Assembly (NCBI GenBank): GCA_018806915.1
Contig: JAGKQI010000067.1
Location: 1-64,000, forward strand
From: Phytophthora colocasiae
Taxonomy: Eukaryota > Oomycota > Peronosporomycetes > Peronosporales > Peronosporaceae
Direction of reading: 5' to 3'
DNA: 64,000 bases
Part shown: one piece after another, positions 1 to 10,022 of the stretch
Layout: the number at the start of each line of letters is the position of its first letter
How positions within the stretch are numbered: the first letter of the stretch is position 1
Made by a program: the position numbers and the translations under genes
The notes under the pieces: generated by a model
Database searches by the model: none
Told to the model about the DNA's origin: nothing
Seen by the model: the letters and a program-made list of their open reading frames with translations, nothing else

Positions 1-1
1 G

Positions 2-2275
2 TCAAATTGATGCCACATTGATGCACGCGATCGCGAGGGGGTAATTCTTCATGTTGCCTTCACTCACACCATGCCGCGTGCGCGTCAGAATCCGCTGGAA
101 CTCACTCGATGGATAGCTAGCAAAGAAAATAAGGCAATAAAGCCCAAGCAGTCCACTCGAACGAAGATCAGACGCTGGGCCACCTCTTTGGAAACCAATC
201 TCCAGCCACTTGGGATCGTTGTTAGATGTAAATGGTTCACCCGGAAAAACGAGTTCCCAGAGTTTGGCGATCATCATATTCACCGTCTTCTGGTCTTTCG
301 GAGGCCCGTTAGACTCGGGTGTCACTTTAGCCTTGAGCAATTTTCGCAGCCGTGATACACATGACTGGAATACTGTCCGGATTTTCGCTCGCTCTCTCAG
401 CTCAATTTCAATAATCTCAGAAGGAAGACACATGGCAGCTGAGATGGCATCATACCAGCCCCGACATTCAGCAGCAGACGGACATGATAGTGCCAGTCGG
501 CCAATATAAACTACACGCTTCTCTTCACGAACCGAAACACGAAGACCCTTAAGTGCCATGACATACCACGGCCTCGTGGTCGTATCTCCGTCTGCTGGGT
601 AAAATACGATGCAGTTTTCGTGCAGACATACAAACAAACGCCCGCGCAAAGTAGCATGTGGACCAGCGTTCTTCGTTTCCAAGCGACCAGTCTTGAGAGT
701 TAAACGAGATGAGCGTTTCTCAAGATCTTCTCCAGTCACGACGTTATCGACAATCCGTTGTAAAATGGCGAATAAGTCATCGCGTGCCTCCACTGTATCC
801 AAGAAAATCGGCCAGGATCGATGCCGCCCGTGAAAATCGATGCTAATTCCATGCTCCTCACCGCTTGATCGCACACTACTGACTGAAATGCCGCGAATAT
901 CCGTGAAATGGAATGTTGTCAGAGTCTCCCCTCGTCGCGAATTCGTAAGGGTTTGTTCAGCAAAGTTCAGCTCCAAGACTCGAGTCTGAAGGCGATTCCG
1001 AGAGCTGCATTTGCGAACACCATAGCGAACTAGAAATCCCTGAATTCCTGCTTCATGCCACAGTTGCTGGAAGTCAGTGGCACCGTCGAAGGTGGAACGG
1101 TTCCCCGAGTTGATAGCGTTCTGAATTGCACAAACCCATTGAGTCATTTCGTAACTGGACCCTGCGATCATACAATATTCACGTCGCGAAGAGTCTGCAG
1201 ACGTCATAACCTTGAACTCATTTTCCTTTGCGTTCTTGCCTGTGACAACCAAGCAACGCGATGTCGAACTGAGGTCGACCATTTTAGTCGGTGCACCTTC
1301 ACTATTGTCCTTGGCGTACGTTAACATTGGTCCTTGTGGCATTCGACGTAGCGTAAACCAGCGTTTCCGGTAGCTCGGGACCACCTCGCCGCGCTTTGCA
1401 ATCCAACCTTCTCGAATAATATCTGAAGGTGTCGACATCCGCTGCATAGTAGACCTACGATACGACGCCAGTGATTTCCCACCTCCTTCCTGATCCTGCA
1501 AGCTCTGTCCGAGCCGTTCGAGGTAGACGTCGCGGCCAAATTGAGGGTTAAAGTGCGCAAGATCGCTCATGGTAAATGGTCGGTCCGGTTGCTGTTCTGC
1601 TACCATACGTGACTCGACGTTCAGTGACTGGGTGATGTACCCAGCCAGTGATGCCTCGATGCGTTGCTCATAAGTCCCCTGATCTCCATCACTTAGGCGT
1701 CTCGTCGAACGTTTCCGGTGGGGTGAAGGGGCCGAAATACTCTCCACACTGAGTTCCTCCTCCGAAGCGAAGGAGAAGGACCTGTCTGTGTCTTCACTGA
1801 CGCTGCGTTGACTGGAGGATTGCCGGACATAGCTACTGCCGCTGCTAGGTTGGGTGGCACTCAAAGTCGCCGGAATGCGTTCCTCAATGGGTCCAATAGT
1901 CTCATCGTCGCCCAGTTCGTCTTCGTCAATGCCGTAACCCATCAGCCCCGTAGGTCGTCCAAAGCCTCCCATTGTATCACCATTATCACGCGGCAACCGT
2001 ACTGATTCGCGACGACCGAAGACCAGATCGCTGCCGATCATAGAGCAGCCTAACATGTTATCCTGTGTGTAGAAGCTGGCTCGTACGAGATCGGCATCAT
2101 TCTCCACATCAGCTCCAGCATCTTTCTTGATCAGATTCTGAGTAAGTAAATACATAATATAAAAATAACGGACATGCACAGAGTTAGAATAATTTTAAAA
2201 AATGTGTGTGTGTGTGTCAATCCTGCCACGTACATCCAAAGACCAGAGCAGGTCGTCCGACACTTGGTCGCTCAT
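2..2275 (-). CDS. PH-domain ELMO-family protein, 3' end cut by window edge
   Basis: Predicted cytosolic regulator of small GTPases and actin. I place the start at 2275: a 42-base first exon (MSDQVSDDLLWSLD) ends at a GTACGT donor, the intron is 2138-2233 and contains a short GT run, and exon 2 continues in phase from 2137. After an acidic, Ser-rich N-terminus comes a clear PH domain at roughly residues 255-355 (begins REGWIAKRGEV, ends with a conserved Trp helix), then two weaker PH-like stretches at about 375-475 and 500-590. The start of an ELMO/CED-12 domain follows at about 640 (LWELVFPGEPF, FQRGGPASDLRSSGLLGL). An in-frame TGA lies at 2-4, in the middle of the ELMO domain, so the gene probably continues beyond the window through an intron, or is truncated. 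It is divergent from CSN6. The PH-ELMO call is firm; the end is not known. Confidence 0.8.
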
Positions 2276-2571
2276 ATTGATGCCGACAATTGCAGGTGAC
2301 GAGCCTCAAAGTGCCACCTCGGAGAGCCACGACTCGAGGGGGGAAGATGGTTCAGTGCGCGTCCAGTTTCTTTGAGGGTCTGCAGCAAGCTCCAGCGTTA
2401 CCAGAATAGTCAGCGCGAGCGAACGTCACGCCGACAATTGCAAGTGAGGTACACAAATGCCACATAAAACACATAAACAGTCCGACTATCCAGATTTGAC
2501 TGATGCCACCGGACTATTGCAGCCCCGAATTGTACAAAACGTTTTACACTTTTTCAACGAGCTAAAGAAGG
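2276..2571. promoter_or_regulatory. Shared upstream region between ELMO and CSN6 genes
   Basis: These 296 bases separate two start codons that face away from each other, so both promoters must lie here or overlap it. I see no ORF, and no convincing TATA or oomycete initiator that I would assign to either gene. Confidence 0.4.
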
Positions 2572-3733
2572 ATGCAGGACACCGAGATGACAAGTGCCGA
2601 TGAAGAGATGCTAGTGCAGCGCGAGGACGGAGGAGCCAATGGAGGTGGTGAACGGCAGGTTCAGATCCATCCGCTGGTCATTGTCAACATCGCTGACCAT
2701 CAGACGCGGCAGAAGTGTAACTCGCAACTGAGTCAAACGGAGGCTCCGCAAGTCATTGGTGCTCTCTTTGGGATCCAAAAAGGTCTGGATGTGGACGTCT
2801 ACGACTCGTTCGAGATGAAATACGAAGTGGTTAATGGTGATATCCAGATTGATAAGGAATTTCTTACCTCACGCATCCAGCAGTGTGCGTGGTTTACTTG
2901 CATTTTGAAAAACTTAGGCGTGTAGTGTTCTGAAGCTGTTGTGTAGTTTCGCAGGTGTTCCCAGGCTTTGAGCTGCTTGGGTGGTACACGGTCGGCTCTA
3001 AGGCTCTTTCCAGTGATCTGGCGGTGCACCGCGTGGTAATGATCTGACAGATAGATTTTTTTTATGGTTCCGATGGCTGACGATCTTTGTTTTTTTGCTG
3101 CAGGTGATGGAGTTCAACGAGAGTCCGCTGTTTATGATCCTGGATCCGGAGTCTAAAGGGCCAAGTACGAAGAAGAAACTGCCGATCTCGCTGTTTGAGT
3201 CAGAGCTGCACATGCTTAACGGTGTACCCAAGATGATTTTCGTCAAGGCGCCGTTTAAGATCGAGACGTCCGAGACGGAGAGTATTGCCATCGATCATAT
3301 TTCGAAGATCGCACCTATTGGCGATTCTAACAAGTCATCCTGTACGTGTTTCCTATATTTTTTTATATTTCGTCTCTAGTTTATTAATGTTAACGTTGCG
3401 GTTGTTACAGTGCACCCGTACCTTGGCAACGTCCGAGAAGCCGTGAAAATGTTGGATCGTCAAGTGGATGTGCTGCTGCGATTTCTACAGGCAATGAAGA
3501 ATGGCGAGGCGCCGTTAGATCACAACCTGCTGCGCCACATCTCGAGCATTTGTAACCAGCTACCGGCGATGAAGTCTGAGCATTTTAATGCGGCCTTCAC
3601 GCAGGAGTACAACGACGCACTGCTGGTCTCGTACCTGGCCACGCTCACGAAGGGCGCCACTAACGCGAACACTGTCGTGGATCGCTTCACAACTACCCAA
3701 GAGCGCCACCACCAGCGTGGCACGTTGCTGTGA
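2572..3733 (+). CDS. CSN6: COP9 signalosome subunit 6 (MPN- protein)
   Basis: Non-catalytic MPN subunit of the COP9 signalosome, which removes NEDD8 from cullin-RING ubiquitin ligases in nucleus and cytosol. Four exons: 2572-2884, 2947-3035, 3104-3341, 3411-3733, giving 320 residues. Introns are 62, 68 and 69 bp, all GT-AG. The splice after 2884 rebuilds FSQVFPGFELLGWY, which matches the family pattern before the MPN helix. The N-terminal half is the MPN fold (VQIHPLVIVNIADH, PQVIGALFG). It lacks the JAMM metal ligands, as expected for CSN6 and unlike CSN5. The C-terminal half (REAVKMLDRQVDVLL onward) is the helical part used for complex assembly. Length is close to animal and plant CSN6. RPN8 and eIF3f are the alternatives, but residue spacing and the helical tail fit CSN6 best. 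Confidence 0.9.
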
Positions 3734-4026
3734 TCCTTGACGACAACGATACAGCCAACAACAGCCGTTAAGCCAGCAAAAATCGTTGATGAGTCTATAT
3801 ATTTTCGAGCCAAAGGCGTACAACCTTACATTTCCTTCGTAGGTATCCTAGCATGCTTCCTGCTCCGTTGTATTTTTCTCTTGGTGCAGTGCGCTTCAAC
3901 CCGTTTTTCTAACGAAAATGCAACAACCACGTCATTAGTCTTCTGTAATTCGCTATATTCGTCACCAATTGCACATCAAGATCACAATTGTACCTTGTCC
4001 GGTGTCAGTAGCAAATCTTCCCTTTG

Positions 4027-5460
4027 ATGGCTCCCGCTCCCCGCTCATACGTGGAAAAGCTACGCACCCCAGAGCCAACAGCACCCAGCCCCAAGATGCC
4101 AATTGATATCAACCGCCTGCGTCCCGAACGTGGCGGAGACCCGGACTCTGTGCGTAGTGACCAGCAGAAGCGCTCACTGGACGTGGATATTGTGAACAAG
4201 GTCATCGAACTGGATGAACAGTGGCGCAAGAAGCAGGGCGAAGTGGAGACCATCAGCATGAAGATGAATGCATTGCAGCAGGAGATCAAGAAGCTCAGCA
4301 AGGCCAAGCAGGACTTTAAGGCGCTCAGCGACGAACGCAAGGAGCTGGCTGCTTCGCTTCCCGAGAAGAAGAAGGAGGCTGACGAGCTCAAGGTGCTTGT
4401 CGACAAGGAGCTGCCTAAGATCGGCAACACTGTGGACCCGACTGTACCCATCTCCAATAACGAGGATGACAATGTGGTGGTCAAGAAGTGGGGCTCTCCC
4501 ATCGAGAAGGACGGTTTGCACTTCCACCACGAGGTGCTGCACCGTATCGACGGTTACGAACCCGAACGTGGCGTGCAGGTGGCTGGCCACCGCGCCTACT
4601 TCCTTACGGGCTACGGCTTCCTGCTAGAGCAGGCGCTGATGGCTTACGCCACGACCTTCCTCATGAAGGCCCAGTACAAGATGCTCAAGCCGCCTTTCTT
4701 CATGAACAAGGAAGGTATGGCTGCTGTCGCGCAGCTTGATGACTTTGACGAGCAGCTGTACAAGGTTATTGGTGAGGACGAGAAATACCTCATTGCTACG
4801 TCTGAGCAGCCCATCTGCGGCTACCACAGGGGTGAGTGGATCACTGAGAGCTCGCTGCCGCTGCGTTACGGTGGCTTCTCCACCTGCTTCCGTAAGGAGG
4901 CCGGCTCCCACGGTAAGGACACGTGGGGTATCTTCCGCGTGCACCAGTTCGACAAGATGGAGCAGTTCTGCATCACGGACCCGGAAAGCTCCGCTGCCAT
5001 GCACGAGGAGATGCTGCGTCACGCCGAGGAGTTTTACCAGTCGTTGAACCTGCCGTACCGCGTGGTGAACATCGTGTCAGGTGAGCTCAACAACGCTGCC
5101 GTCAAGAAGTACGACCTGGAAGCGTGGTTCCCCGCCTACAAGGAGTACCGTGAGCTGGTGTCAGCCTCTAACTGCACGGACTTCCAGTCGCGTGCCATGG
5201 AGATCCGTTGCGGTGTCAAGAAGGAGAACCAGCGCGAAAAGAAGTACGTGCACATGTTGAACTCGACGCTCTGCGCGTCCACGCGCACGGTGTGCTGCAT
5301 CCTAGAGAACTACCAGGACGAGAACGGCGTCAAGGTCCCGGAGGTACTAGTGCCCTTCATGGGCGGTGTCACTTACCTGCCTTTCACTCGTGAAGTCAAG
5401 GTGAACGTTCAGGCCGTCAAGATGCAGAAGGCTGCCAAGAAGAAAGGTGGAAAGCAGTAA
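4027..5460 (+). CDS. SARS: Seryl-tRNA synthetase, cytosolic type
   Basis: Charges tRNA-Ser with serine (class II aminoacyl-tRNA synthetase). Single exon, 477 residues from the ATG at 4027. The usual eukaryotic N-terminus of SerRS (MPIDINRLRPERGGDP) starts at an in-frame ATG at 4096, so this model has a 23-residue leader that the family normally lacks. Residues about 45-130 form the tRNA-binding coiled-coil arm, rich in Lys and Glu. The catalytic core follows: motif 2 is in the CFRKEAGSHGKDTWGIFRVH stretch, with the serine-binding segment before it (YLIATSEQPICGYHRGEW). The C-terminal VPEVLVPFMGG block contains the motif 3 region of this eukaryotic subgroup. The tail is Lys-rich, as in other eukaryotes. 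Upstream 3734-4026 holds no ORF of note. Identity is very sure; the choice of start is not. Confidence 0.95.
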   Translation: MAPAPRSYVEKLRTPEPTAPSPKMPIDINRLRPERGGDPDSVRSDQQKRSLDVDIVNKVIELDEQWRKKQGEVETISMKMNALQQEIKKLSKAKQDFKALSDERKELAASLPEKKKEADELKVLVDKELPKIGNTVDPTVPISNNEDDNVVVKKWGSPIEKDGLHFHHEVLHRIDGYEPERGVQVAGHRAYFLTGYGFLLEQALMAYATTFLMKAQYKMLKPPFFMNKEGMAAVAQLDDFDEQLYKVIGEDEKYLIATSEQPICGYHRGEWITESSLPLRYGGFSTCFRKEAGSHGKDTWGIFRVHQFDKMEQFCITDPESSAAMHEEMLRHAEEFYQSLNLPYRVVNIVSGELNNAAVKKYDLEAWFPAYKEYRELVSASNCTDFQSRAMEIRCGVKKENQREKKYVHMLNSTLCASTRTVCCILENYQDENGVKVPEVLVPFMGGVTYLPFTREVKVNVQAVKMQKAAKKKGGKQ

Positions 5461-5797
5461 GCGTATGGTGTAGATAACACCAAGGCTCTTGTCGCCCGTA
5501 CAACACGTTACCATTGCGCTTGCCGTCGATAATCTTGTCGTTCTGGGTGGCTAGTAATTTTCTGCTATTGCTTGTCGTTTGTAATCCACGTAGTGCATTC
5601 ATCACTACACAAATATCTCTTGGCTGCAACTCAAAAGCTGCTTTGCGTGGTGGTCAAAACATTTCACGTCTTATTGAGGTAGCACTGGTCGTGAACCTGA
5701 AAGTCATCTTCTATATCTTTTGTTCACGGCCTGCAATGAAGATTTCGCGTGGACGCCATTCTTGCCAGGGTTTTCAAGGAGTATCCATGAGTACTGC
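5461..5797. other. Convergent intergenic region
   Basis: Lies between the 3' ends of the SerRS gene and the minus-strand amidotransferase. It presumably holds both 3' untranslated regions. I see no credible gene, repeat or RNA here. Confidence 0.5.
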
Positions 5798-6871
5798 TTA
5801 TTTCGCCTCCACAGTCGCCTTGTAAGGAAGTGCAAGATACTTGATGAAGTTGCGCGTCTCACAGTGGCGCGAGTTCTCATCCATGACATCGGCGTCAAGT
5901 CCAAGTCGCCATGCAATGTCGTAACGGGATGGATCAATGTGCAAGTTCTCAAGATCATCAACGTACTGATCGGCGCTCTTCATGTCCGCAAAGAAGCCCA
6001 GACTTACGAGCTTAGCACGACGGCAGTACGTCAAGCGAGCAAGCTCGTGAAGATCATACTCCGGGTGATATTGCACAGCCCAGAAGTCGCCCTTCTTGTG
6101 ACGGACAGCCACAGCCTGCACTGCCGTGAAACTATTACCACCCAGGGCAAGTCCTCCTGGTGGCATGTGCGTCACCTCGTCATTGTGGCTCGTGAACGCA
6201 TCAAAGACCGACGGTTTGCCTTCGAACATCGGGTGTGCACGGCCCTCGGGGGTCAACTCAATCTTGCGAGCAATACCCATCTCACGGCCACGGGGGTTTG
6301 CTCCGCAGTGGCCTCCAGCAGCAGCCACTGCGATCTGTGCCGCCCAGCAGCTTCCGTACTGTGGAATACCTTGATAGCAGTTGCAGCGTTAGCTTTAGTC
6401 AGCAATATGGTGGCAGAACTGTAGTCTCTTACCCTCCTCAAAGACCTTCTTGGCAAAGTCAATCTGCTTGGTTACGCGTACATCTTCGGCGTCATGGATT
6501 GTCAGTGAACAACCAGTCCATGCTACGGCATGGTACTATAAAGAAGCAGCAGCAATTGTTTAGTTCCACTAGTTTTGTTTGTATGGAGCAGTGGTGGGGC
6601 TTACTTTGGACAGCTCAGGTGTCTGGAAGTCACTATCGGCTGGATAAACCACCTCCGAGTCGATTTCCACACCAGCAGGTGCTGATTTGTTAAGCAGGTC
6701 GATGTAAAGCTTGCCGGCGGTACTGGCACCTCCAGCTTCAAGGTCAGCTCGACCGTCTTGTGAATAGCCGTCGATGACCAGCACCTTCAATGGAAAAGAC
6801 GACGAGGAGCTCAGTGCGCGTGATGCGACGATCGACTGGGGGCGTAGACGCCGGGAGAAGCGAGTTAGCAT
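5798..6871 (-). CDS. Class I glutamine amidotransferase-like protein, mitochondrial type (copy 1)
   Basis: Predicted glutamine amidotransferase or gamma-glutamyl hydrolase. Three exons read from 6871: 6605-6871, 6433-6535, 5798-6369, total 313 residues; introns are 69 and 63 bp (the second ends in AAG). The first 29 residues are rich in Arg and Ser with no acidic residues (MLTRFSRRLRPQSIVASRAL), a typical mitochondrial presequence. The class I triad is visible: the nucleophile Cys in YGSCWAAQ, and His and Glu in YHPEYDLHE. A conserved block shared with copy 2 reads GRAHPMFEGKPSVFDAF. It is a paralogue of the gene at 12196 and shares its first intron position exactly. The substrate cannot be read from sequence; GMP synthase-like GATase and plant-type gamma-glutamyl peptidases are the nearest known families. 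Confidence 0.85.
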
Positions 6872-8030
6872 GGCGGAGATGGAGCTGGTCGTGGTGATTC
6901 AGGAGTGACGTCGATGCCTGATAATACAGTCCCTCTGATGAAATCTAGTGGACCACACCAGTTTCAGTATGCGCAAGTTGAAGTGCCCATCACCATATTC
7001 AGTGGTGCGAATGTGACAGTTGTGGCGGGAATGTGGAGATGGTGACGGAGGAGATGCGTCCACCTGAGGTAGTACTACAGTAGTACCTCGCAGTACGCGT
7101 GCGGCGTGAAGCTGTCGACGATGCTGGAGTCATGCATTTAGTGCACGCATAGTATGCGTCGCATACATGTATGTGTACACTTGGAAGCACCATCAGCAGA
7201 TTTGTCCTTTGCATGCGCGACCGAGAGGGGCTTGGTAGCTATTGGTTTAACCATAGTGTGTGCAAGCAACTTGCTGCAGCTCAACCACATTATTTTAGAT
7301 TAAGAAATCGTTTCCTGATGTTGTTGCAAGTTGCAAGTTGCTACTACGTACGTGTACATACATGTAGTCTACTGTACTACCTACGGTAGTACGACAGTGT
7401 CGAATAGACTCACTGCACCGGCACGAAGCGGTATACAAAAGACAACGAGGGGCCCATCACTGCGGTGCTTGGTGCGCAGTGAGCAATGCTCACTGAGCAA
7501 CACTTGACTCATAATGAGGACCGCAAATTCGCCTTCCTTGTTTGGGCTAGATAAGTTGAAGTTGCCTTGAAAATACACTCAAACACAATTTACTTGCCTT
7601 TATGCATATACAGGAAAACATGGCGTAGTAAATAAGATGTGACTAGAATATTTGAAGGTCTCCTGGGCAAATCTGTTGTCGCTAGTAGCGACACGCTAGG
7701 TGCTGGCAGGTTGGCAGCCGACGTCTTGTGCTTCCCATCCAAGCCTCGCCTACATCAATACCGTCAGCAAACAGCCTGCAGTGCTTGAACCAAGGCAGGC
7801 ACGCTTCCAACTTCATCCTTCTGGCAAATGGAGACCTCGCTCTGGATCTCAACCTTTTGAGCATCAACCGCGTGTGAGCGGTGACGTTGAACGCGTCGCT
7901 TGTCAGCTCATCAAACTATGTGCGCCACACCAACTTCCGGGGACTCTAGCCATATCCAAGTCAAGAGCTGCACATTGCAACCTCAGTATCACAAGTGCAT
8001 CAAACCCCACACATCCCAAGCATTTCCATC
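6872..8030. other. Divergent intergenic region with AGTACT-rich short palindromes
   Basis: About 1.16 kb between the amidotransferase start and the dehydrogenase start. No reading frame here looks like a real gene. Two patches, near 7068-7092 and 7361-7393, are built of overlapping GTAGTAC and its reverse complement, so they could fold into short hairpins. The two patches resemble each other in opposite orientation and might be the ends of a small decayed element, but I could not define boundaries or a target duplication. Confidence 0.35.
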
Positions 8031-8879
8031 ATGAGTGTCATCGGCAGCAGACTGGCTGGCCAAGTGGCCGTGATCACGGGCGCCGCCGGTGGTATTGGCC
8101 GTAAATCGGCCATCCTATTCGCCAAGCAGGGCGCCAAGGGCGTCGTATGCGCCGATGTGAACGCAGACGCCGCCGCCGAGACGGTGAAGCTCGTGCAGGA
8201 AGAACTGAAGAAGCTGGGCAAGACCGACACTGTGGCTCTAGCTGTCCAGGCTGATGTTTCCAAGGCCAGCGACGTGGAGAACATGGTGAACGTGGCCGAG
8301 AAGGAGTTCGGCGGTCTCAATGTGCTTTTCAACAACGCCGGCATCATGCACAGTGCTGATGATGACGCTATCGCCACCCAGGAGGACGTGTGGGACCTTA
8401 CCATGAACATCAACGTTAAGGGCGTCTTCCTCGGGTGCAAGTACGGCATTCCGGCCATGCGTCGTGCCGGTGGTGGCTCAATCATTAACACGGCTTCGTT
8501 CGTGGGCATTCTGGGTGCTGCAACACCTCAGCTTGCCTACACGTCTAGTAAGGGAGCTGTTATCGCCATGTCCCGTGAGCTGGCTACGATCCATGCTCGT
8601 GAGAACATCCGTGTGAATGCCCTTTGCCCTGGTCCGCTGAACACTGAGCTGCTGCAGAAGTTCCTCGACTCGGAGGAGAAGAAGCAACGCAGACTGGTGC
8701 ATGTCCCCATGGGCCGCTTCGGAGAAGCTGCTGAAATGGCCAAGGCTGCGCTGTTCTTGGCTAGTGACGATGCGTCCTACATCACTGGTACATCGTTTGT
8801 GGTTGACGGTGGCATCACCTCGGCCTACGTAACGAGTGAGGGCCGTGTGGACCCTTTTGGTGGCCCCAGCGAGGTGTAA
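8031..8879 (+). CDS. Short-chain dehydrogenase/reductase (classical SDR)
   Basis: NAD(P)-dependent oxidoreductase of the classical SDR family; substrate unknown. Intronless, 282 residues from the ATG at 8031, which sits just before the first beta strand (LAGQVAVITGAAGGIG). The cofactor motif TGxxxGIG is present, Asp follows the second strand (CADVN), suggesting a preference for NAD over NADP. NNAG, the catalytic Ser in the TASFVG region, and YTSSK (Tyr and Lys of the active site) are all in place. The C-terminal block FLASDDASYITGTSFVVDGG is the usual end of the family. It lies between two amidotransferase paralogues and next to an aldehyde dehydrogenase, so a role in the same oxidative route is possible but is inference. 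There is no targeting peptide. Confidence 0.92.
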   Translation: MSVIGSRLAGQVAVITGAAGGIGRKSAILFAKQGAKGVVCADVNADAAAETVKLVQEELKKLGKTDTVALAVQADVSKASDVENMVNVAEKEFGGLNVLFNNAGIMHSADDDAIATQEDVWDLTMNINVKGVFLGCKYGIPAMRRAGGGSIINTASFVGILGAATPQLAYTSSKGAVIAMSRELATIHARENIRVNALCPGPLNTELLQKFLDSEEKKQRRLVHVPMGRFGEAAEMAKAALFLASDDASYITGTSFVVDGGITSAYVTSEGRVDPFGGPSEV

Positions 8880-10022
8880 ATTGGCAAGAATGCTTTAGCT
8901 TTACGTAGGGGGTTGCAAAGAATACATGTAGTAGAGAAAGCGAATTTCATAACCCCGCAGCATAACGTAATCCAGGCCTTGTCCAATTCAGTATTACACG
9001 GAATTGGCTGTAGTTGCTGCAGTAGTAATAATCTCAATACAACACGCTGCAATAATAAAAGCGGCCGCAATAACTGCAATATCGCGAAACAGCTGCCCAG
9101 CGCCTTCTCGAGCGACTTGCCCACCTTCTTGGCTACATCACGCATAGAGTTAAGAAGCACACGTGACGACACTGACCTCCATCTAGACATCGAGCGTGTC
9201 AGCTCGTTGTCGACTTCCGACAGCGGCATATTCCGCTCGACGACCCATCTCATCCACTGGAAGCGATGAGACGTCTCTTCAGACACGAACCCAAAATCCC
9301 GGAGGTACTGTCTTTGACCGCGGTGCTGCGTATAGGTCCTTGAAGCCGTCGTGCTTATTAGCCAGGTGCCCGATCAAGTTGGAGTATCCAGTATTGGCGA
9401 TTTGCTTGCGCTCGGAGCCACAATGCTTACACCGATAGAGGCCATGACCAAGGTTCTCGTAGAAGTAGGCGCAGATGTCTTTGTTCGTCACTGTTTAGAC
9501 AGAGCGGGAGTTTTTGAGAATGAAAAGGTCACCATGCAAAAGGATTCGCTGTTGGCCAGTGATTTAAGGTAGTTAGGTGGTCAGTATGGAGTATAATGAA
9601 CGCAAAAGAGCTGGCTTCTCGGGTTAGGACGTCCATGATGGACTCCATCAGTTCAATTGTGTCTTGCGCAAGCACTTATGTTATATTGTATTGCAATTTT
9701 CGAGAAATATCATATTTTATTTTTTGTGAATATCCCAGTAATCCGTTTTTTTATTTTTAGAAACTGATTTTATCGATACTGAAATTTTTTATTCAGACCC
9801 CTGACGTAATCGACCATTTTGAGTTGTTGAAAGAGACCACAAGTTGTCAATGCCTAAAGTCCTTACTTTTTTGTTCAGTAAGAAGACAAACCACATGAAC
9901 AGACCAACGATGCGAAAATCGTTTGGGATCAAAGATCTTTTTTTTAGCGGCCGAAATCTACCTTATCCACTCCACTGCTAGTACGAAGGTCAATACTGGC
10001 AGCATTGACACATGCGCACCAT
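8880..10022. other. Intergenic region holding a hAT remnant
   Basis: Between the SDR and aldehyde dehydrogenase genes, which converge here. The first half carries a transposon fragment described separately. From about 9580 to 10020 the DNA is AT-rich, with runs of T and no coding signal that I trust. Confidence 0.4.
9095..9491 (-). mobile_element. Degenerate hAT-type transposon fragment with BED zinc finger
   Basis: Read on the minus strand from 9491, the translation starts with a BED-type zinc finger: YRCKHCGSE, then GYSNLIGHLANKH, giving the C-x2-C ... H-x4-H ligands. Near 9280 the frame changes and continues with a tract containing FQWMRWVVERNMPLSEVDN. This resembles the conserved Trp-rich segment found after BED fingers in oomycete hAT-like proteins. 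The frame break, the lack of the catalytic RNase H-like core, and the short length all mark a dead fragment. No terminal repeats were found. The assignment to hAT rests on the finger plus the following motif. Confidence 0.55.

Noticed and set aside
4174..5022. Antisense and alternate-frame open frames across the SerRS gene
   Set aside because: Produced by the GC-rich third positions of a highly biased gene; no independent evidence.
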